Source: Spirogloea muscicola
Taxonomy: Eukaryota > Streptophyta > Zygnematophyceae > Spirogloeales > Spirogloeaceae
DNA: 12,745 nucleotides
Assembly: GCA_009602725.1 (NCBI GenBank)
Contig: WELB01000125.1
Span: forward strand, 318,709-331,453
Direction of reading: 5' to 3'
The notes under the pieces are model-generated. The model was not told where the DNA came from. It made no database searches and saw nothing but the letters and a program-made list of their open reading frames with translations. The position numbers were made by a program, and so were the translations under genes. This document shows positions 1-9,400 of the stretch, piece after piece (position 1 is the first letter of the stretch; the number at the start of each line of letters is the position of its first letter).

Positions 1-264
1 GCCGCCGCCGCCGGCGGCGCCGCCGCGCCCGCCGAGGTCGTTGAAGAGAAGACTGAATTCGACGTCTCCCTAACCGAGGTGCCGGCGTCCAACCGCATTG
101 CCGTCATCAAGGTGGTGCGCGCAATCACCTCGCTCGGCCTCAAGGAGGCCAAGGACTTGATTGAGGGCCTACCCAAGAAGGTTAAGGAGGCCGTGACGAA
201 GGACGAGGCCGAGGAGTTTAAGAAGCAGCTGGAGGGCGCTGGCGCCAAGGTCGCCATTGCTTAA
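1..264 (+). CDS. RPL12: Plastid-type 50S ribosomal protein bL12 (L7/L12), 3' part
   Basis: The gene is open from the left edge in frame 1 and stops at TAA 262-264, giving the last 87 residues. It starts in an Ala/Gly-rich stretch ([12 protein letters not shown]), which matches the flexible hinge of bL12. The globular C-terminal domain follows: EKTEFDV, then RIAVIKVVR, then [18 protein letters not shown], and the typical end GAGAKVAIA. In the family this domain forms the ribosomal stalk tip that recruits translation factors such as EF-Tu and EF-G. The sequence resembles land-plant chloroplast L12 (EKTEFDV, KKxKE, TKDEAEE) more than mitochondrial L12, so a nuclear gene for a plastid-imported protein is inferred. 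The N-terminal domain, transit peptide and any upstream introns lie outside the window. No intron is seen in the part present. The first ATG/GTG-type start inside the window is internal and not the real start. Confidence 0.96.
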   Translation, partial: AAAAGGAAAPAEVVEEKTEFDVSLTEVPASNRIAVIKVVRAITSLGLKEAKDLIEGLPKKVKEAVTKDEAEEFKKQLEGAGAKVAIA

Positions 265-2686
265 GCTGCCGCCGCCGCTGTGCCCCGACCTGCTCCTGCA
301 ATGTGCCAAAGCGCCCAAATATGGGCAGCTGGCTTTGGCGGGACGTGGAGCCGTGTGCCTAGCAGGCCATAGATGTTCAAGGGATGGACGTTGATTGGCT
401 TCCTTGGGGCTGGCCGCTCAAGGATCCACCAACAGGTCTGTTAATATGTCATTTAGGATGTGACTGTATTTTGAATCTAGACTGGATAGCACTTTGCGGA
501 GATTGTTTGCTCAAGCGTTGAGCCTGCCTTTACACGCTGCTAATTGCAAGCAATGGCTGGACTTCCATCTATCATGTAGCTTTGCCTGCACTGCATCACG
601 TCGGTCGTTGTTGTCGCCGCTTGTGTATCTTGGATTGGTGTGTATCCAGTGAAACTCACAAAGGAGCACCAAAAGGCAGGCCCAGTACAGCTGGAGTGTG
701 CAGGAGAAGCGCAGCTCGTACAGTCACCCTTGTCATTGTTGCTTAGTCCTGAGCCGTGAGTGGTGCTTTGTAGTGCGCAAATATGTGATTGTCAGCTGGA
801 GTTACATTTCGTTTCTCGGAGGAGTGTCCCTCGATGACCAAGTCCATTCCTTATTGTCGAGGCTTGATAAACACGTTCAATCACATGCCTGCAGCATGTG
901 CGGTTCAGTTGGGCAAGGGTCAAGCGTTGTCCTTTCAAGTCCCTCAATCGCGTCTAGCTCTTCATTCAAGCTGAGATCTCGCCGACCCTTTGTTCGTCAA
1001 TTCAGTTCGTGAAACTTGCGAGATCACGGACGACATGAAGACATGAAAAGGTCATCTGCTCAGTCAACCTTCATAGATGTTGCTTCACGTCGTCTGTGCG
1101 GATTGCACATCGACGAACCATATCACAGAGGAACCTACGCTAGTGAGAAACTGCTGTGACTACTGGTGAATAGGAGTCGTCAGGCTTCTTCTCATGAAAT
1201 GCACATGTTCATCCTGAGGAGTCCTCCCACTCAATCTTCTCGTGACCATCTGCGCTTCCAAGTTGAAATGAACACTAAGGCCAACACCAGAAGTCTAGCT
1301 CAACCAATTCTGTAAGGAGTTTCCATGGTAAGGAATTGGATTATAGTTACGGATAGCCACTCATGGAACCAGAGTCTTGTAGTATACAGACAATGATTCG
1401 TTCTGGATCTCTACGATTGAACGACACTCTGGAAACAGTGTAGAAAGTGGCTCTCCCGAGTATAGAATGCCGGGATGTTCAGTTGGCCCTTCAGCTATCG
1501 GGTGACGTGCCCAGCGAGCCGCAGTTTTCCTCAAGTATATGCAGGCTTTACCAGCTTTACCAGCTTGAGTACAAACACCAAGTAGATAGTCATCAAATCT
1601 AAAGAGCAAGTCGTGTTCTGTCAAGTAAATAGCCAGCATGAAATGCTCACTGGTCGGTCATATCAAGTCAAAGACTCACTAGGATGCCTTGAGACTTAGA
1701 AGACAGCATGCAACTTAGCCTGCAAGGACCATAACATCTGTATGGTGTATAGCAGCATACCGTTGGCAAGGCCACGTCCTACCCAGCAGTGAGTAGTCAG
1801 AGCACGGCATAGCTTATGGTTCAATGTCAATTTTGTAGATGCTTATACTCGGCAGCTTCTCTTCGTGTGGAATTGGAACATTCTCAGTGCCAGTGGAGCT
1901 GCCTTTGACCCTTAAAGCGACCACTTCTGAGGGTACTCAGACAAATGTATTGTTACTCTGTCTACCAACGAAGCATGATCAATGATTGAGCTCCTCAGCC
2001 ATCTTGTAGAGGATTGCTCTTTGGAAAAACCACTTAACCCATCAATCTGGAGGCAGCAGCAATACATGTGCGAGGTTTGCACACTTATCCCATCAAGGTC
2101 TGATAACTTCTGAAATCGATGCTCAGATCGATGATAACGTCATGAAACTTCTCTGCTTGGGATGGCTTGAGGCTGAGTATATTTTGGCTAAATCTGAGTT
2201 AGGCTGTCTTTGAAGGTCAGCACGTGCTAAGCTGTTGCTACAGTTGGCCTGTAAGTACTGGACTTGAATGGCTCAACAGAGATCGCTGCAGAGGTTGCTT
2301 TAATTAGTACAGAAGTGTCTTGATTCAATTTAAATATTACATAGATGTCATCAATAAATACAGGATAGTGCTGATGACTGCCAAAAATAATGGACGAGGC
2401 AAGGGGAAGGAAGGGTGCAGCTTTCAAAGCATGTGAGCTCAGTAAGTGCATAACAAGAATACTCTCGTACTCTAAACTTTCTCAAGGCCTCAAACTAATT
2501 ACATATATTCAGTACCGCCTTGCCTCCAAAGGAGTCTGCCTAAGGTCGCAAACTATTTAGAAGAAAGAACTCTGTAAGTAGCATCTATACACAGCATCCA
2601 GAAATGCGCCCGAATCGTGCTTCTATGGATGCAAGCCAAACTCCACCATTAATACGCATGCCTAGCATGGATATATGACTGGTCCG
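265..2686. other. Gene-poor interval between convergent genes (3' UTRs and intergenic)
   Basis: About 2.4 kb without a reading frame I can support. It should contain the 3' UTR of the bL12 gene from the left and of the lipase gene from the right. Base composition is closer to even and lacks the GC-rich codon bias of the neighbouring exons. The longest frames are a 104-codon + frame (698-1012) and a 92-codon - frame (1361-1639), neither with recognisable motifs or plausible spliced partners. A small direct repeat of CTTTACCAG sits near 1545-1566. TGTAA motifs occur on both strands. No tRNA-like T-arm or convincing snoRNA box pair was found. Confidence 0.6.
2499..2503 (-). other. Candidate TGTAA polyadenylation signal for the lipase gene
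   Basis: The minus strand reads TGTAA here, 184 nt past the lipase stop codon. TGTAA (UGUAA in mRNA) is the common poly(A) signal of green algae, normally 10-20 nt before the cleavage site. A second copy lies at 2337-2341. The motif is only five bases, so chance is possible. Confidence 0.35.
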
Positions 2687-5600
2687 CTAACCGCTTGTCA
2701 CCTTGCCTGAGCCAATCCTGTCATAGGCTCTGTCCGCATCTTGTGGTACACCTGGCGTCTTATCTGCAAGGGCCAGATCAATGGCCCATGCGTACTTCCA
2801 CTGAAAGTGGTCCACCAGCTGTAGCACAGGCCAAATGGCATGTTAACGATTGAAGGAACTGTAACAAACACGTACTCGTGAAGGAAAGTACAAGCCCACC
2901 AACACATTGTCACAGAAAAAAGCTACATAGACGAAGTGAGTGATTGCAACTCCAAAACTTGATAATATCAACTGTCTTCAACACCTTTCAACTCTATTGG
3001 CATTGCAGATATAGCAATACCAATTTGCGCTGCAGTTGACATCGTGTATTGCCACCGAGGGCCATGAGGTCCCAGTGCGTTAATTACTCCAGGTGCAGCA
3101 GTGATAGAGCACAGCAGAATATGAGCTGCCCACTACATCAAATGTGCATGCAAGATGATGGGGTCGAGCTTACATTGTAGGTGACAGCGCAGTCCATTGT
3201 CCAGGCCTCATATTTCGTGCCGGGGGGGAACTCGTTCTTAATAACGTCGTAATACACCTCATCTTTGGCGAGGTTCCTTGCAATCGACCTGATACCTATG
3301 ATGTAGTAGAGGGGCACAATTGCCAGCGACGCCCACGACGGGTTGCCGACTGACAACGGCGGCGGGATGGGCTGCACCAGCAGGGGGTTCTGCACATGCA
3401 GGTAACTGCCCACAAAGTGCCGGCGTCAATGGCAGCAGCTCATGCGCGTGCCCAATGCAAGGCTAAGTCGAGGAAGGTGTGAGTTATGTTATAGTGTGTT
3501 TGTGTCAGTCTGTGTCAGTTGTGAGGGTTGTATAATGTGACTCTATTCCCGGCACATAATGTGTCAGCATCCCCGACTTCAATGGCCGCAGAAGTGAGCT
3601 GCCCTCACCCCATGTCTTGTGGGGGCACAAACGGCACGAGGTCACGGCTGTGGATGACCCTGTACTTGGCGCCCACGAGCAGCTGGAAGGCGTCGTAGAA
3701 GCCCTTGTTGCCAGCCCGTGGCGACCCGCCCGTGATGCACCTCACTTCGGCCTGCTCGCCATACACGCATTTAAAGAGTTGACAAACCGAGCACTGGCTA
3801 ATTGGATGGTATTGGGCACTGTCAAACTACCACAAGTGCGACTGAGTTATGAAGACTTTGATCAAAATCATGCAGTTGATAAAGATCGGAAGCGCTCTCT
3901 AATCACTCTTTGCTCCTGATCACAATGCACACATATAATGTAACCAGCTAACCTCTGGGTACGTCTGAGCAAACCAGGGGGCAGCCACTGTGGCCAGGGC
4001 ACCTCCCAGGCTATGCCCACAGCAGATTATTCTGAAGTTGCAACGACAAGACCATGAGATTAGGTGCACGATGTTGGTGACCCTTTGGATGTCCGAAGCA
4101 CTGGACAACGGCTGAGCATCTGCGCTGCTGCTAAAAAATATTGTGATCAGCTTTGTAGCTCTCAACTTAGTGCAGAAGCCATATGGCAGCAGCCTCACGA
4201 AAGTCGTCATCAATCCAATTGCTGTGGTGGTGTTTGCTCACCTTGTCGGAATTCTATTCTGCATGACTCTCCGGAGCTGCGTAATTGTGCTGCTCTCTTT
4301 GCGGTCACCAGGAGGGCCCATTGCAATGTCAAACAACTCTCGCACCTCGTTGAAGCCATCGAGGAAGCCCTTGTGAACAAGAATCTGTACATTCCAAGTC
4401 TCATCCATAATTATCAGGCATGTCCATATAGAGACAGACATCTGCTCACTTGCAGTTGACTTCGGACGATGTGCTTGCAAGCATGTCTGCCTGGACTTAC
4501 CTCATGGCCCGACGAGAGCGGGGAGGACTTAAGCCAGTCGCACGCAACAGGGTGGATGGCGTTGAAATCTACAAGCCAATTGTTAAGGTTGGAGGGCTCG
4601 GTGCCGCGGAAAGCCACCACCATTGTTCCTGTGTTGAGCCATACTATGAAAACCTGCAATGGCAGACGGAAAGTTGGCTCACACAAACTGAATGCATGCA
4701 TGGCAACAGAGTCCATTGTAACCCTCATAACTTGCAGCTGGACCTAGGAGCCATCTGACCAGCATACCTTCGTCTGCGACTGCTTCAGGTCCCGCACAAA
4801 GGCTATGTTCTCGGCTTGGGCCACTTGCTTGAAGCCCTGCCACAGACGGTACGAAGCAAGCCATGCAGCTAGCCTTCACAGTCAGGCATGCTGCAGGCTG
4901 CCCATGTTTGTATCACGGATAATATGCACAGCAGCAGCTTCAAACACTCCAGCAGAGCCTGGACTCCAGGTAGATGCTTGGGTTTGTGGACTGACTGCCA
5001 CTCACATCATAGTCAAGGTATGAAGCCACAGCTCCCAGCATACCCTGGACCACCTTGCCTCTGAGTATATGGTTCTCCAGGCGCTTCTCACTGAGAAGCT
5101 CACTTGATGGGCAAACCTTGTCGGGGTCATTAATGCCAACCTTTTCAGTGGCCTTCATGGTCGACCTCGTTGTGTTGGTAAGGATGCCCGTCGCAACTGC
5201 AGGCATTGAGCACAGCGATGCCAGTCAGAGCAACACCGACTTGCCAACCTGGGTGCACAATGAGTTGGATGTAAGGCAACGGCCTCATTTTCCTTACATG
5301 TAGCTACGTTGCCTATTATATTGTGATTATGTGTGGTATTTCTTCTGCATGAGGGAGTAGGCATGCATGCGTGGGCACCGCTCAATGATGTGCTAAGTGC
5401 ACCCCACTATGAAGTTGTGAAAGGCTATGATCCAGGCAGAATAATATGTGTTGACTTACGCCAGATTGCACTTGAAGCCACCCAGCCAAGGCCAGCATTT
5501 GTGCTCAGCCACGTGCCTACCCTCTCCCGAACCACCTCCTGAAGTCATAGAGCAAATTTTTGTTGAAGGTAAGCCAGTCACTGATGAAGACCGTTTCAGG

Positions 5601-7325
5601 AGGAGGAGAGATTGACGCACCAAATAAAGTCATGTGAATGACATTCCTGGAAGCAGACAAGCACGTAGGTATGTCTATGCACGCACCTGGTGAGTTAATC
5701 TGGACGAAGGTGGGAGCGCACTGCTCGATCGAGGCATCATGATGCGAGCCGCCTCACACTGAGCCTGAGCCTCGACTTTGTCCTGTTGTGCAAGTACTTC
5801 CAAGCGCTTTCGCAACTTTCCCTCGTCGCCACACTATAGGAAAGTGGCCAAGAAATCAGATAGGACTCGTTTTGAGGCAACAAGCATCAGCTGATGCATC
5901 TTATGCTGACAAAGAAAAGCGCTAACAATAGATGCTTGCTGTGTCAGTACGCATACTTTAAACAACATGACATGCAGTGAGATAACAGAGCAGCTGAGCT
6001 GAATTTTCTGGTTGAGGCACACATCGTCTGGATAATCGAGGCAGTAGTGATTGCCGACCAGGTACTGGAAGATGGTACAGAAGTTCTCGCTGTTCATGCT
6101 GCAGACGTACATGTTGGAGTCTATCAGCAGCATACATTGGTGAGCTATGCTTTGATGTGGTGGCTGTCACTGGCAAGAAAAAGCACTTGAAATGCATGAC
6201 TAGTATGAGCCACCTATGGGACTTCTGATGCAAGCAAGAGCTTACATCAGAATCAATCAGTGGATGAGAAACTTTTGCTGCCAGAGATTGATAGAGAATG
6301 GCCGGGCACTCACTGTGGGGTCTCGAAGGACGTGCAGCGGGTGTCAGCATAAGGGAACATGACCGCCGCCCAGGCGGCCGCGACGACAGCGACAGAGCCC
6401 CCAAGCTTCATGCCCTCAGTCACGATGCGGCGCACAACCGCCGGCCGGTCACGGACCATTGTCTTCTTTTGGATCTCCTGTCATGGACATTGATGTGGGG
6501 TGTCAGTCCTTTGTGGCATGGAATATATGTTTGTAGGTATTAGTCATTGAGAATCGTTATACTTAACAAAGATTTACTGGCAGGCAAGCCTGAGAAGGAT
6601 GTACCTCTATTCAACCATCAGTTGCGAGCGTGCTAATTGAATTGGGCGGTGCGGCGTCAGTACCTCCATGAGTTTGGCGTCGAGGAGGGCCTGGAAGGCG
6701 TCTGCAACGCCACCGGGCACCACGGCATCTCGCTTGAATTGCTTGAGCCAGCTCGGCTCCACCGCCTGCACCAGAAGGAAGGCAGCGAATCAGTGTCTCA
6801 GCTGCGGCAAGACTGCCCTCTCTGCCTGCGAGCAGAGCTGACATTGTGTGCCACACACATTGTCAGCCTGCCTGCAGTTGGCGAGCCACGCCCAATGGCT
6901 CGGCCCCTGCCTACATTGCGATGTCTAGCCCAGCCAGGAGTCTTTCTAGCTGACATACTTCTGAAGTCCAATTTGGGTTCCTTCTGTGCGATTGAGTGGC
7001 GGACTGCACACGATAGTATCTGCTGTAGTCTGTGCGTAAGATTGGGACGAGGGTGGAACGGCATTGACTCGTGCGACGGTGGGAAGCAGGGAGGCTGGGC
7101 GCGCACCCGCAGGAGGTCGTACGGCAGCAGGCCCTCGCCGCCGTTCCAGTAGAAGGAGATGTGGAGCGTGGAGACGTCGGCGTCCCAGCTGAGGAGCGCG
7201 GAGAGGGGCCCAACGGCGAGCGTGGGTTGGCCGTCCAGCAGCTTCACGAGCTTGGACGCGGAGCGGAAGACCTTGAGGTACACGGGCAGCGCGAACGTGC
7301 GGCCCTGCATGAGCGACAGCGCCAT
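2687..7325 (-). CDS. Class 3 (alpha/beta hydrolase fold) lipase, membrane-associated, 14 exons
   Basis: Exons on the minus strand: 7325-7107, 6765-6664, 6477-6314, 6098-5957, 5833-5687, 5538-5460, 5196-5006, 4836-4768, 4653-4501, 4399-4242, 4031-3953, 3751-3609, 3405-3174, 2818-2687 (TAG 2689-2687). Every join is GT-AG and keeps phase, giving 669 residues. The start is the first in-frame ATG after an upstream TGA, in context GCCGCCATGG. Lipase_3 motifs appear in order: VVAFRGTEPSN (~384-394, oxyanion region), LVHKGFLDGF, the nucleophile elbow CGHSLGGALA (Ser482, codon 4012-4010), GGSPRAGNKGF, VIHSRDLVPFVPP (Asp538) and NLVDHFQWKYAW (His630, inferred third triad residue). The family hydrolyses ester bonds of acylglycerols or galactolipids. 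Hydrophobic stretches near residues 129-150 and 273-290 and a Cys-rich segment (160-205) precede the catalytic part, so membrane attachment is likely. VVAFRGTEP recalls plant oil-body lipases, but the N-terminal half is unfamiliar. Least certain: exons 3-6 and the exon 10 acceptor. Confidence 0.9.
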
Positions 7326-7731
7326 GGCGGCGGCAACGACGACGGCAACGACGGCGCCGCCGCTGGCTCTTGTTGGGCGAGTCTCTGGTGGGCAGTGCAG
7401 GCTCTTCGGCTGCAATGGCGTGCGTGTGAAGGTCTTGGCAACCGCAGCAGGGCCTCTTCAAGGGAGAGGAAGACGAGAGGGAAGCTGGGGAGGAATAGGA
7501 AACGAAAAACAGCAATTGCAATGTACTGTGTGAGAAGAGATAGAGTTCGAAACGGCACTATCAATGAGAGCATTGGCAAGCGCAGCAGGGCCTCTTCAAT
7601 GGGAGAGGAGAGAGAAACAGAAGCTGAGGTGAAACAGAAGACGAAACCGCATTTGCAATGTAAGGCAATGGATGTGAGAGGCCAGCACAAAGAATTTGTC
7701 CAAGGCCTGGGAAATGGAGTTTGGGCACTCC
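7326..7731 (-). promoter_or_regulatory. 5' leader and proximal upstream region of the lipase gene
   Basis: This lies directly upstream of the lipase ATG. The first in-frame codons upstream are open and hydrophobic but contain no ATG before an in-frame TGA near 7465, so they are read as 5' UTR. No clear TATA box is seen. The region is dominated by a 90-bp direct duplication (7435-7524 and 7573-7662), whose minus strand is rich in CT tracts (for example CTCTCCC). The role in transcription is inferred from position only. Confidence 0.4.
7435..7662. repeat. Direct duplication of ~90 bp, period 138 bp
   Basis: Copy 1 is 7435-7524 and copy 2 is 7573-7662. The first 27 bases match except for one (TTGGCAACCGCAGCAGGGCC versus TTGGCAAGCGCAGCAGGGCC at the start). 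The middle is a diverged purine-rich stretch (GGGAGAGGA, AAGCTG.GG), and both copies end in TTGCAATGTA. The 49 bp between copies are unrelated to either. It sits in the lipase upstream region. Confidence 0.8.
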
Positions 7732-7792
7732 GGGGTTGGGGGGGCCGGCTCCAAGAAGGTGGGAGGAGGGGGGGGGGATGGGGACCCGGGGA
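7732..7792 (+). repeat. G-run cluster, potential G-quadruplex
   Basis: The plus strand carries successive G runs: GGGG (7732), seven G (7738-7744), GGG (7761), ten G (7768-7777), GGGG (about 7780) and GGGG after ACCC. Four or more runs of at least three G close together fit the G-quadruplex pattern, although one spacer of about 16 nt is long. It lies about 410 bp upstream of the lipase start, with the C-rich strand being the lipase sense strand. Confidence 0.55.
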
Positions 7793-7974
7793 GACCTGGC
7801 CGGCCGCCCTGGGCTCTCGGAGCGGCGCCGCCAGATCTAGCGGCGGCCCCAGAGGCGGGCGCCAGGTTCCCCAGCTCCGCCCCCCGGCCGCCCCGTCTGG
7901 CGGCGCCTCCACTTTAGCGGCGGGCGGGCGGGAGCGCGCGCGGGGTCAACAGTGGCTGGGGGTCCGTGCCGCAC

Positions 7975-8004
7975 GTGCCCGGCGTGGCGGGCCCCGCCGG
8001 GCAC
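7975..8004. repeat. Perfect 10-bp inverted repeat (hairpin)
   Basis: The arms are GTGCCCGGCG (7975-7984) and CGCCGGGCAC (7995-8004), perfectly complementary, separated by a 10-nt G/C-rich loop. The surroundings (7800-8050) are very GC rich and contain smaller palindromes such as GCGGCGCCGC near 7824. There is no T tract, so it is not a bacterial-type terminator. Confidence 0.75.
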
Positions 8005-8207
8005 AGTCGTGGATCGTCCGCTGCCGGACGCGTCCGCGGGGCGACTCGTCTGGCACCTCTGCATCTCTTTGTGGCCATCTTATTAGCGGCCGACTAGATG
8101 GTCACAAAGTGATCATCCTAGACGGTCGTGGCTGGGTGACGATTTTCCCTGGCAGTCGACGTGCACGGATCCGCCGTGGGTCCCTCGCTCAAGTCTTCCG
8201 AATGCGC

Positions 8208-8587
8208 TTGGCCATCTCGTTGCAGCGGTCCCATGCATTCGCGGTTCACTTGCGCGCAGGCCGAGCTTTGGCGGCGGGCTCCGGCTTCCTTCAGGGCGAC
8301 GTCTTTCCGCCGGCTAGCTACTCCGACTTGCATCTCCTTCCTTTTGGGCTGGCCTTTCCCAGCCACCAGTCTTACTAGAGGTTACTGAGCGTCTCCTGGC
8401 TGATGTCTTAGTCGGTTGGCCGTCTCGCTTCAGCCGTCCCTTGCGTTCGCAGTCCACTTGCGTGCAGGCCGAGCTTTGGCGGCGGCCTCCGGCTTCCGTC
8501 AGGGCGACGTCTTTCCCCCGGCTAGCTACTCAGACTTGCATCTCCTGACTAGAGGGTACTGAGCGTCCTCTGGCTGATGTCTTAGTC
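8208..8587. repeat. Tandem duplication, 131-bp core at offset 208, ~90% identical
   Basis: Core copy 1 is 8208-8338 and copy 2 is 8416-8546, aligning without gaps with about 13 substitutions (shared CAGGCCGAGCTTTGGCGGCG and GGGCGACGTCTTTC). The homology continues in the 3' flanks (ACTAGAGG...ACTGAGCGTC...GGCTGATGTCTTAGTC at 8374-8413 and 8548-8587), but at offset 174. Copy 1 therefore carries a 34-bp segment (about 8339-8372) missing from copy 2. No reading frame is preserved through both copies. Confidence 0.88.
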
Positions 8588-8803
8588 CTAGTCCAAAGGC
8601 ATGGACTGTAGTGTACTTCTTTTTCGGCACCTCTTTCTTTGGCTTGGGATACTGTCCATTCTTTTTGGGCTGGCTTTGCCAGCCACTCTTCTCTATGGGC
8701 GAGCACTTCTTAGTCCTAGTCCTTCGCACTCCGGCTCCTTCAGACCTTTGTCCTTCTTCTTTGTCCATTCCTTCGGGCTGGCCTTTCCGAGCCACCAGTC
8801 AAT
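8339..8803. repeat. Three copies of a ~30-38-bp GGGCTGGC..GCCAGCC hairpin module
   Basis: Copies are at about 8339-8372, 8653-8690 and 8763-8800. Copy 2 folds perfectly as GGCTGGC (8668-8674), loop TTT, GCCAGCC (8678-8684). Copies 1 and 3 keep GGGCTGGCCTTTCC and AGCCACCAGTC with weaker arms. Copies 2 and 3 also share a TGTCCATTC leader. A related 14-mer, CTTAGTCCTAGTCC, occurs near 8580 and 8709. The module looks like a small dispersed or mobile unit, since it is also the segment present or absent between the two tandem copies. Confidence 0.7.
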
Positions 8804-8836
8804 CTGGCCGCGCTTCCTTTTCGGAGTTTTTCTCCT

Positions 8837-9190
8837 TTGGGCATCAAGGTCTTCGACCGCCCGGTCAAACGTCGGCGGCCGCGGACCCCATTCCCAAACC
8901 TGCACGTGCCGGGGGGACCACGAGGCTTTGCGGCACGGGTGCCACGTGGCAAGTTCGGGAGACCCATTGGGCACGCGCCGGCGTCCCACGTGCAGGCGCC
9001 CGCGCGGCCGGCATGGTAAACGACAAAAGAGTGGATACCCCGTCACCTCGACGGGAACCGTCATACCCTCTGACGGGAGCCGTCGCCCGCGGGGGGCACT
9101 CGGGCCAGGGCCGCAGGACGTCAGCCCTAGGGGGGCCACCGCCACGTCAGCCCTACATCTTCCCGGGAGGGACCGTGGCCCAGGAGTGCC
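8837..9190. repeat. GC-rich block with paired short repeats and mini-hairpins
   Basis: No supported gene. Two mini-palindromes, GACGGGAACCGTC (9050-9062) and GACGGGAGCCGTC (9072-9084), are 22 bp apart. ACGTCAGCCCTA is repeated at 9118-9129 and 9144-9155, and CACGTG-type E-box cores occur several times between 8900 and 9000. Long open frames here (150-204 codons on both strands) follow from high GC and share no motif with any family I know. A decayed repetitive element is one reading. Composition and sharp edges against the AT-rich 9205-9300 tract suggest an inserted segment. Confidence 0.5.
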
Positions 9191-9233
9191 GGTGAGCGCC
9201 CAGGGCTGCTGCTAACATTTTCAATTATCCCTT

Positions 9234-9272
9234 CTATTATTGCTATTGCTATTACTACTCTACTATTATATC
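9234..9272. repeat. AT-rich degenerate TAT/GCTATT microsatellite
   Basis: The sequence runs CTATTATTGCTATTGCTATT and on through ACTACTCTACTATTATATC, a degenerate trinucleotide or hexanucleotide repeat. It lies about 130 nt past the MAK16 stop codon on the minus strand, so it may be within that gene's 3' UTR or just beyond it. Confidence 0.6.
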
Positions 9273-9400
9273 TATCAAGTTTCTGACATCTGACATTTGA
9301 CAGCCTCGCTTCGAATCTGCACGAGACGTCTGGGTGTAAAGTTGCCAGCCTCTCAAGAAGCACTTGGGTCAGCAAGAATTAGTGCCAAATGCTGGGACAG

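Noticed and set aside
2100-2175. Possible C/D-box snoRNA (GATGATAA ... CTGA)
   Set aside because: The C box does not match RTGATGA, there is no terminal stem, and spacing is poor.
2227-2451. Minus frame with VFIDDIYV, recalling a reverse transcriptase YxDD-type box
   Set aside because: A single short motif with no flanking polymerase, RNase H or integrase blocks. It is most likely chance.
3617-4758. Plus-strand frames of 77-131 codons
   Set aside because: They are antisense shadows of lipase exons 9-12, whose minus-strand reading gives clear Lipase_3 motifs.
5647-5686. 40-nt GT...AG segment as an intron inside a continuous ~100-codon minus frame (lipase region 5540-5740)
   Set aside because: Too short, and not phase compatible. 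The chosen 148-nt intron (5686-5539) joins exons 5 and 6 in phase and lets exon 6 connect to exon 7.
6798-7912. Long overlapping minus-strand frames (191-222 codons) around lipase exon 1
   Set aside because: Only 7107-7325 in one frame continues by splicing into the lipase. The rest are GC-driven alternative frames. The apparent longer N-terminus starts at a TTG (7415-7413) with no in-frame ATG before a TGA.
7071-8378. 435-codon plus-strand open frame
   Set aside because: It lies antisense to lipase exon 1 and runs through the duplicated GC-rich upstream DNA. Composition is low-complexity Gly/Arg with no domain, and the repeats are not kept in one frame.
8526-9215. 150-204-codon frames on both strands of the GC-rich island
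   Set aside because: They overlap each other on both strands, cross dispersed repeats and contain no recognisable motif.
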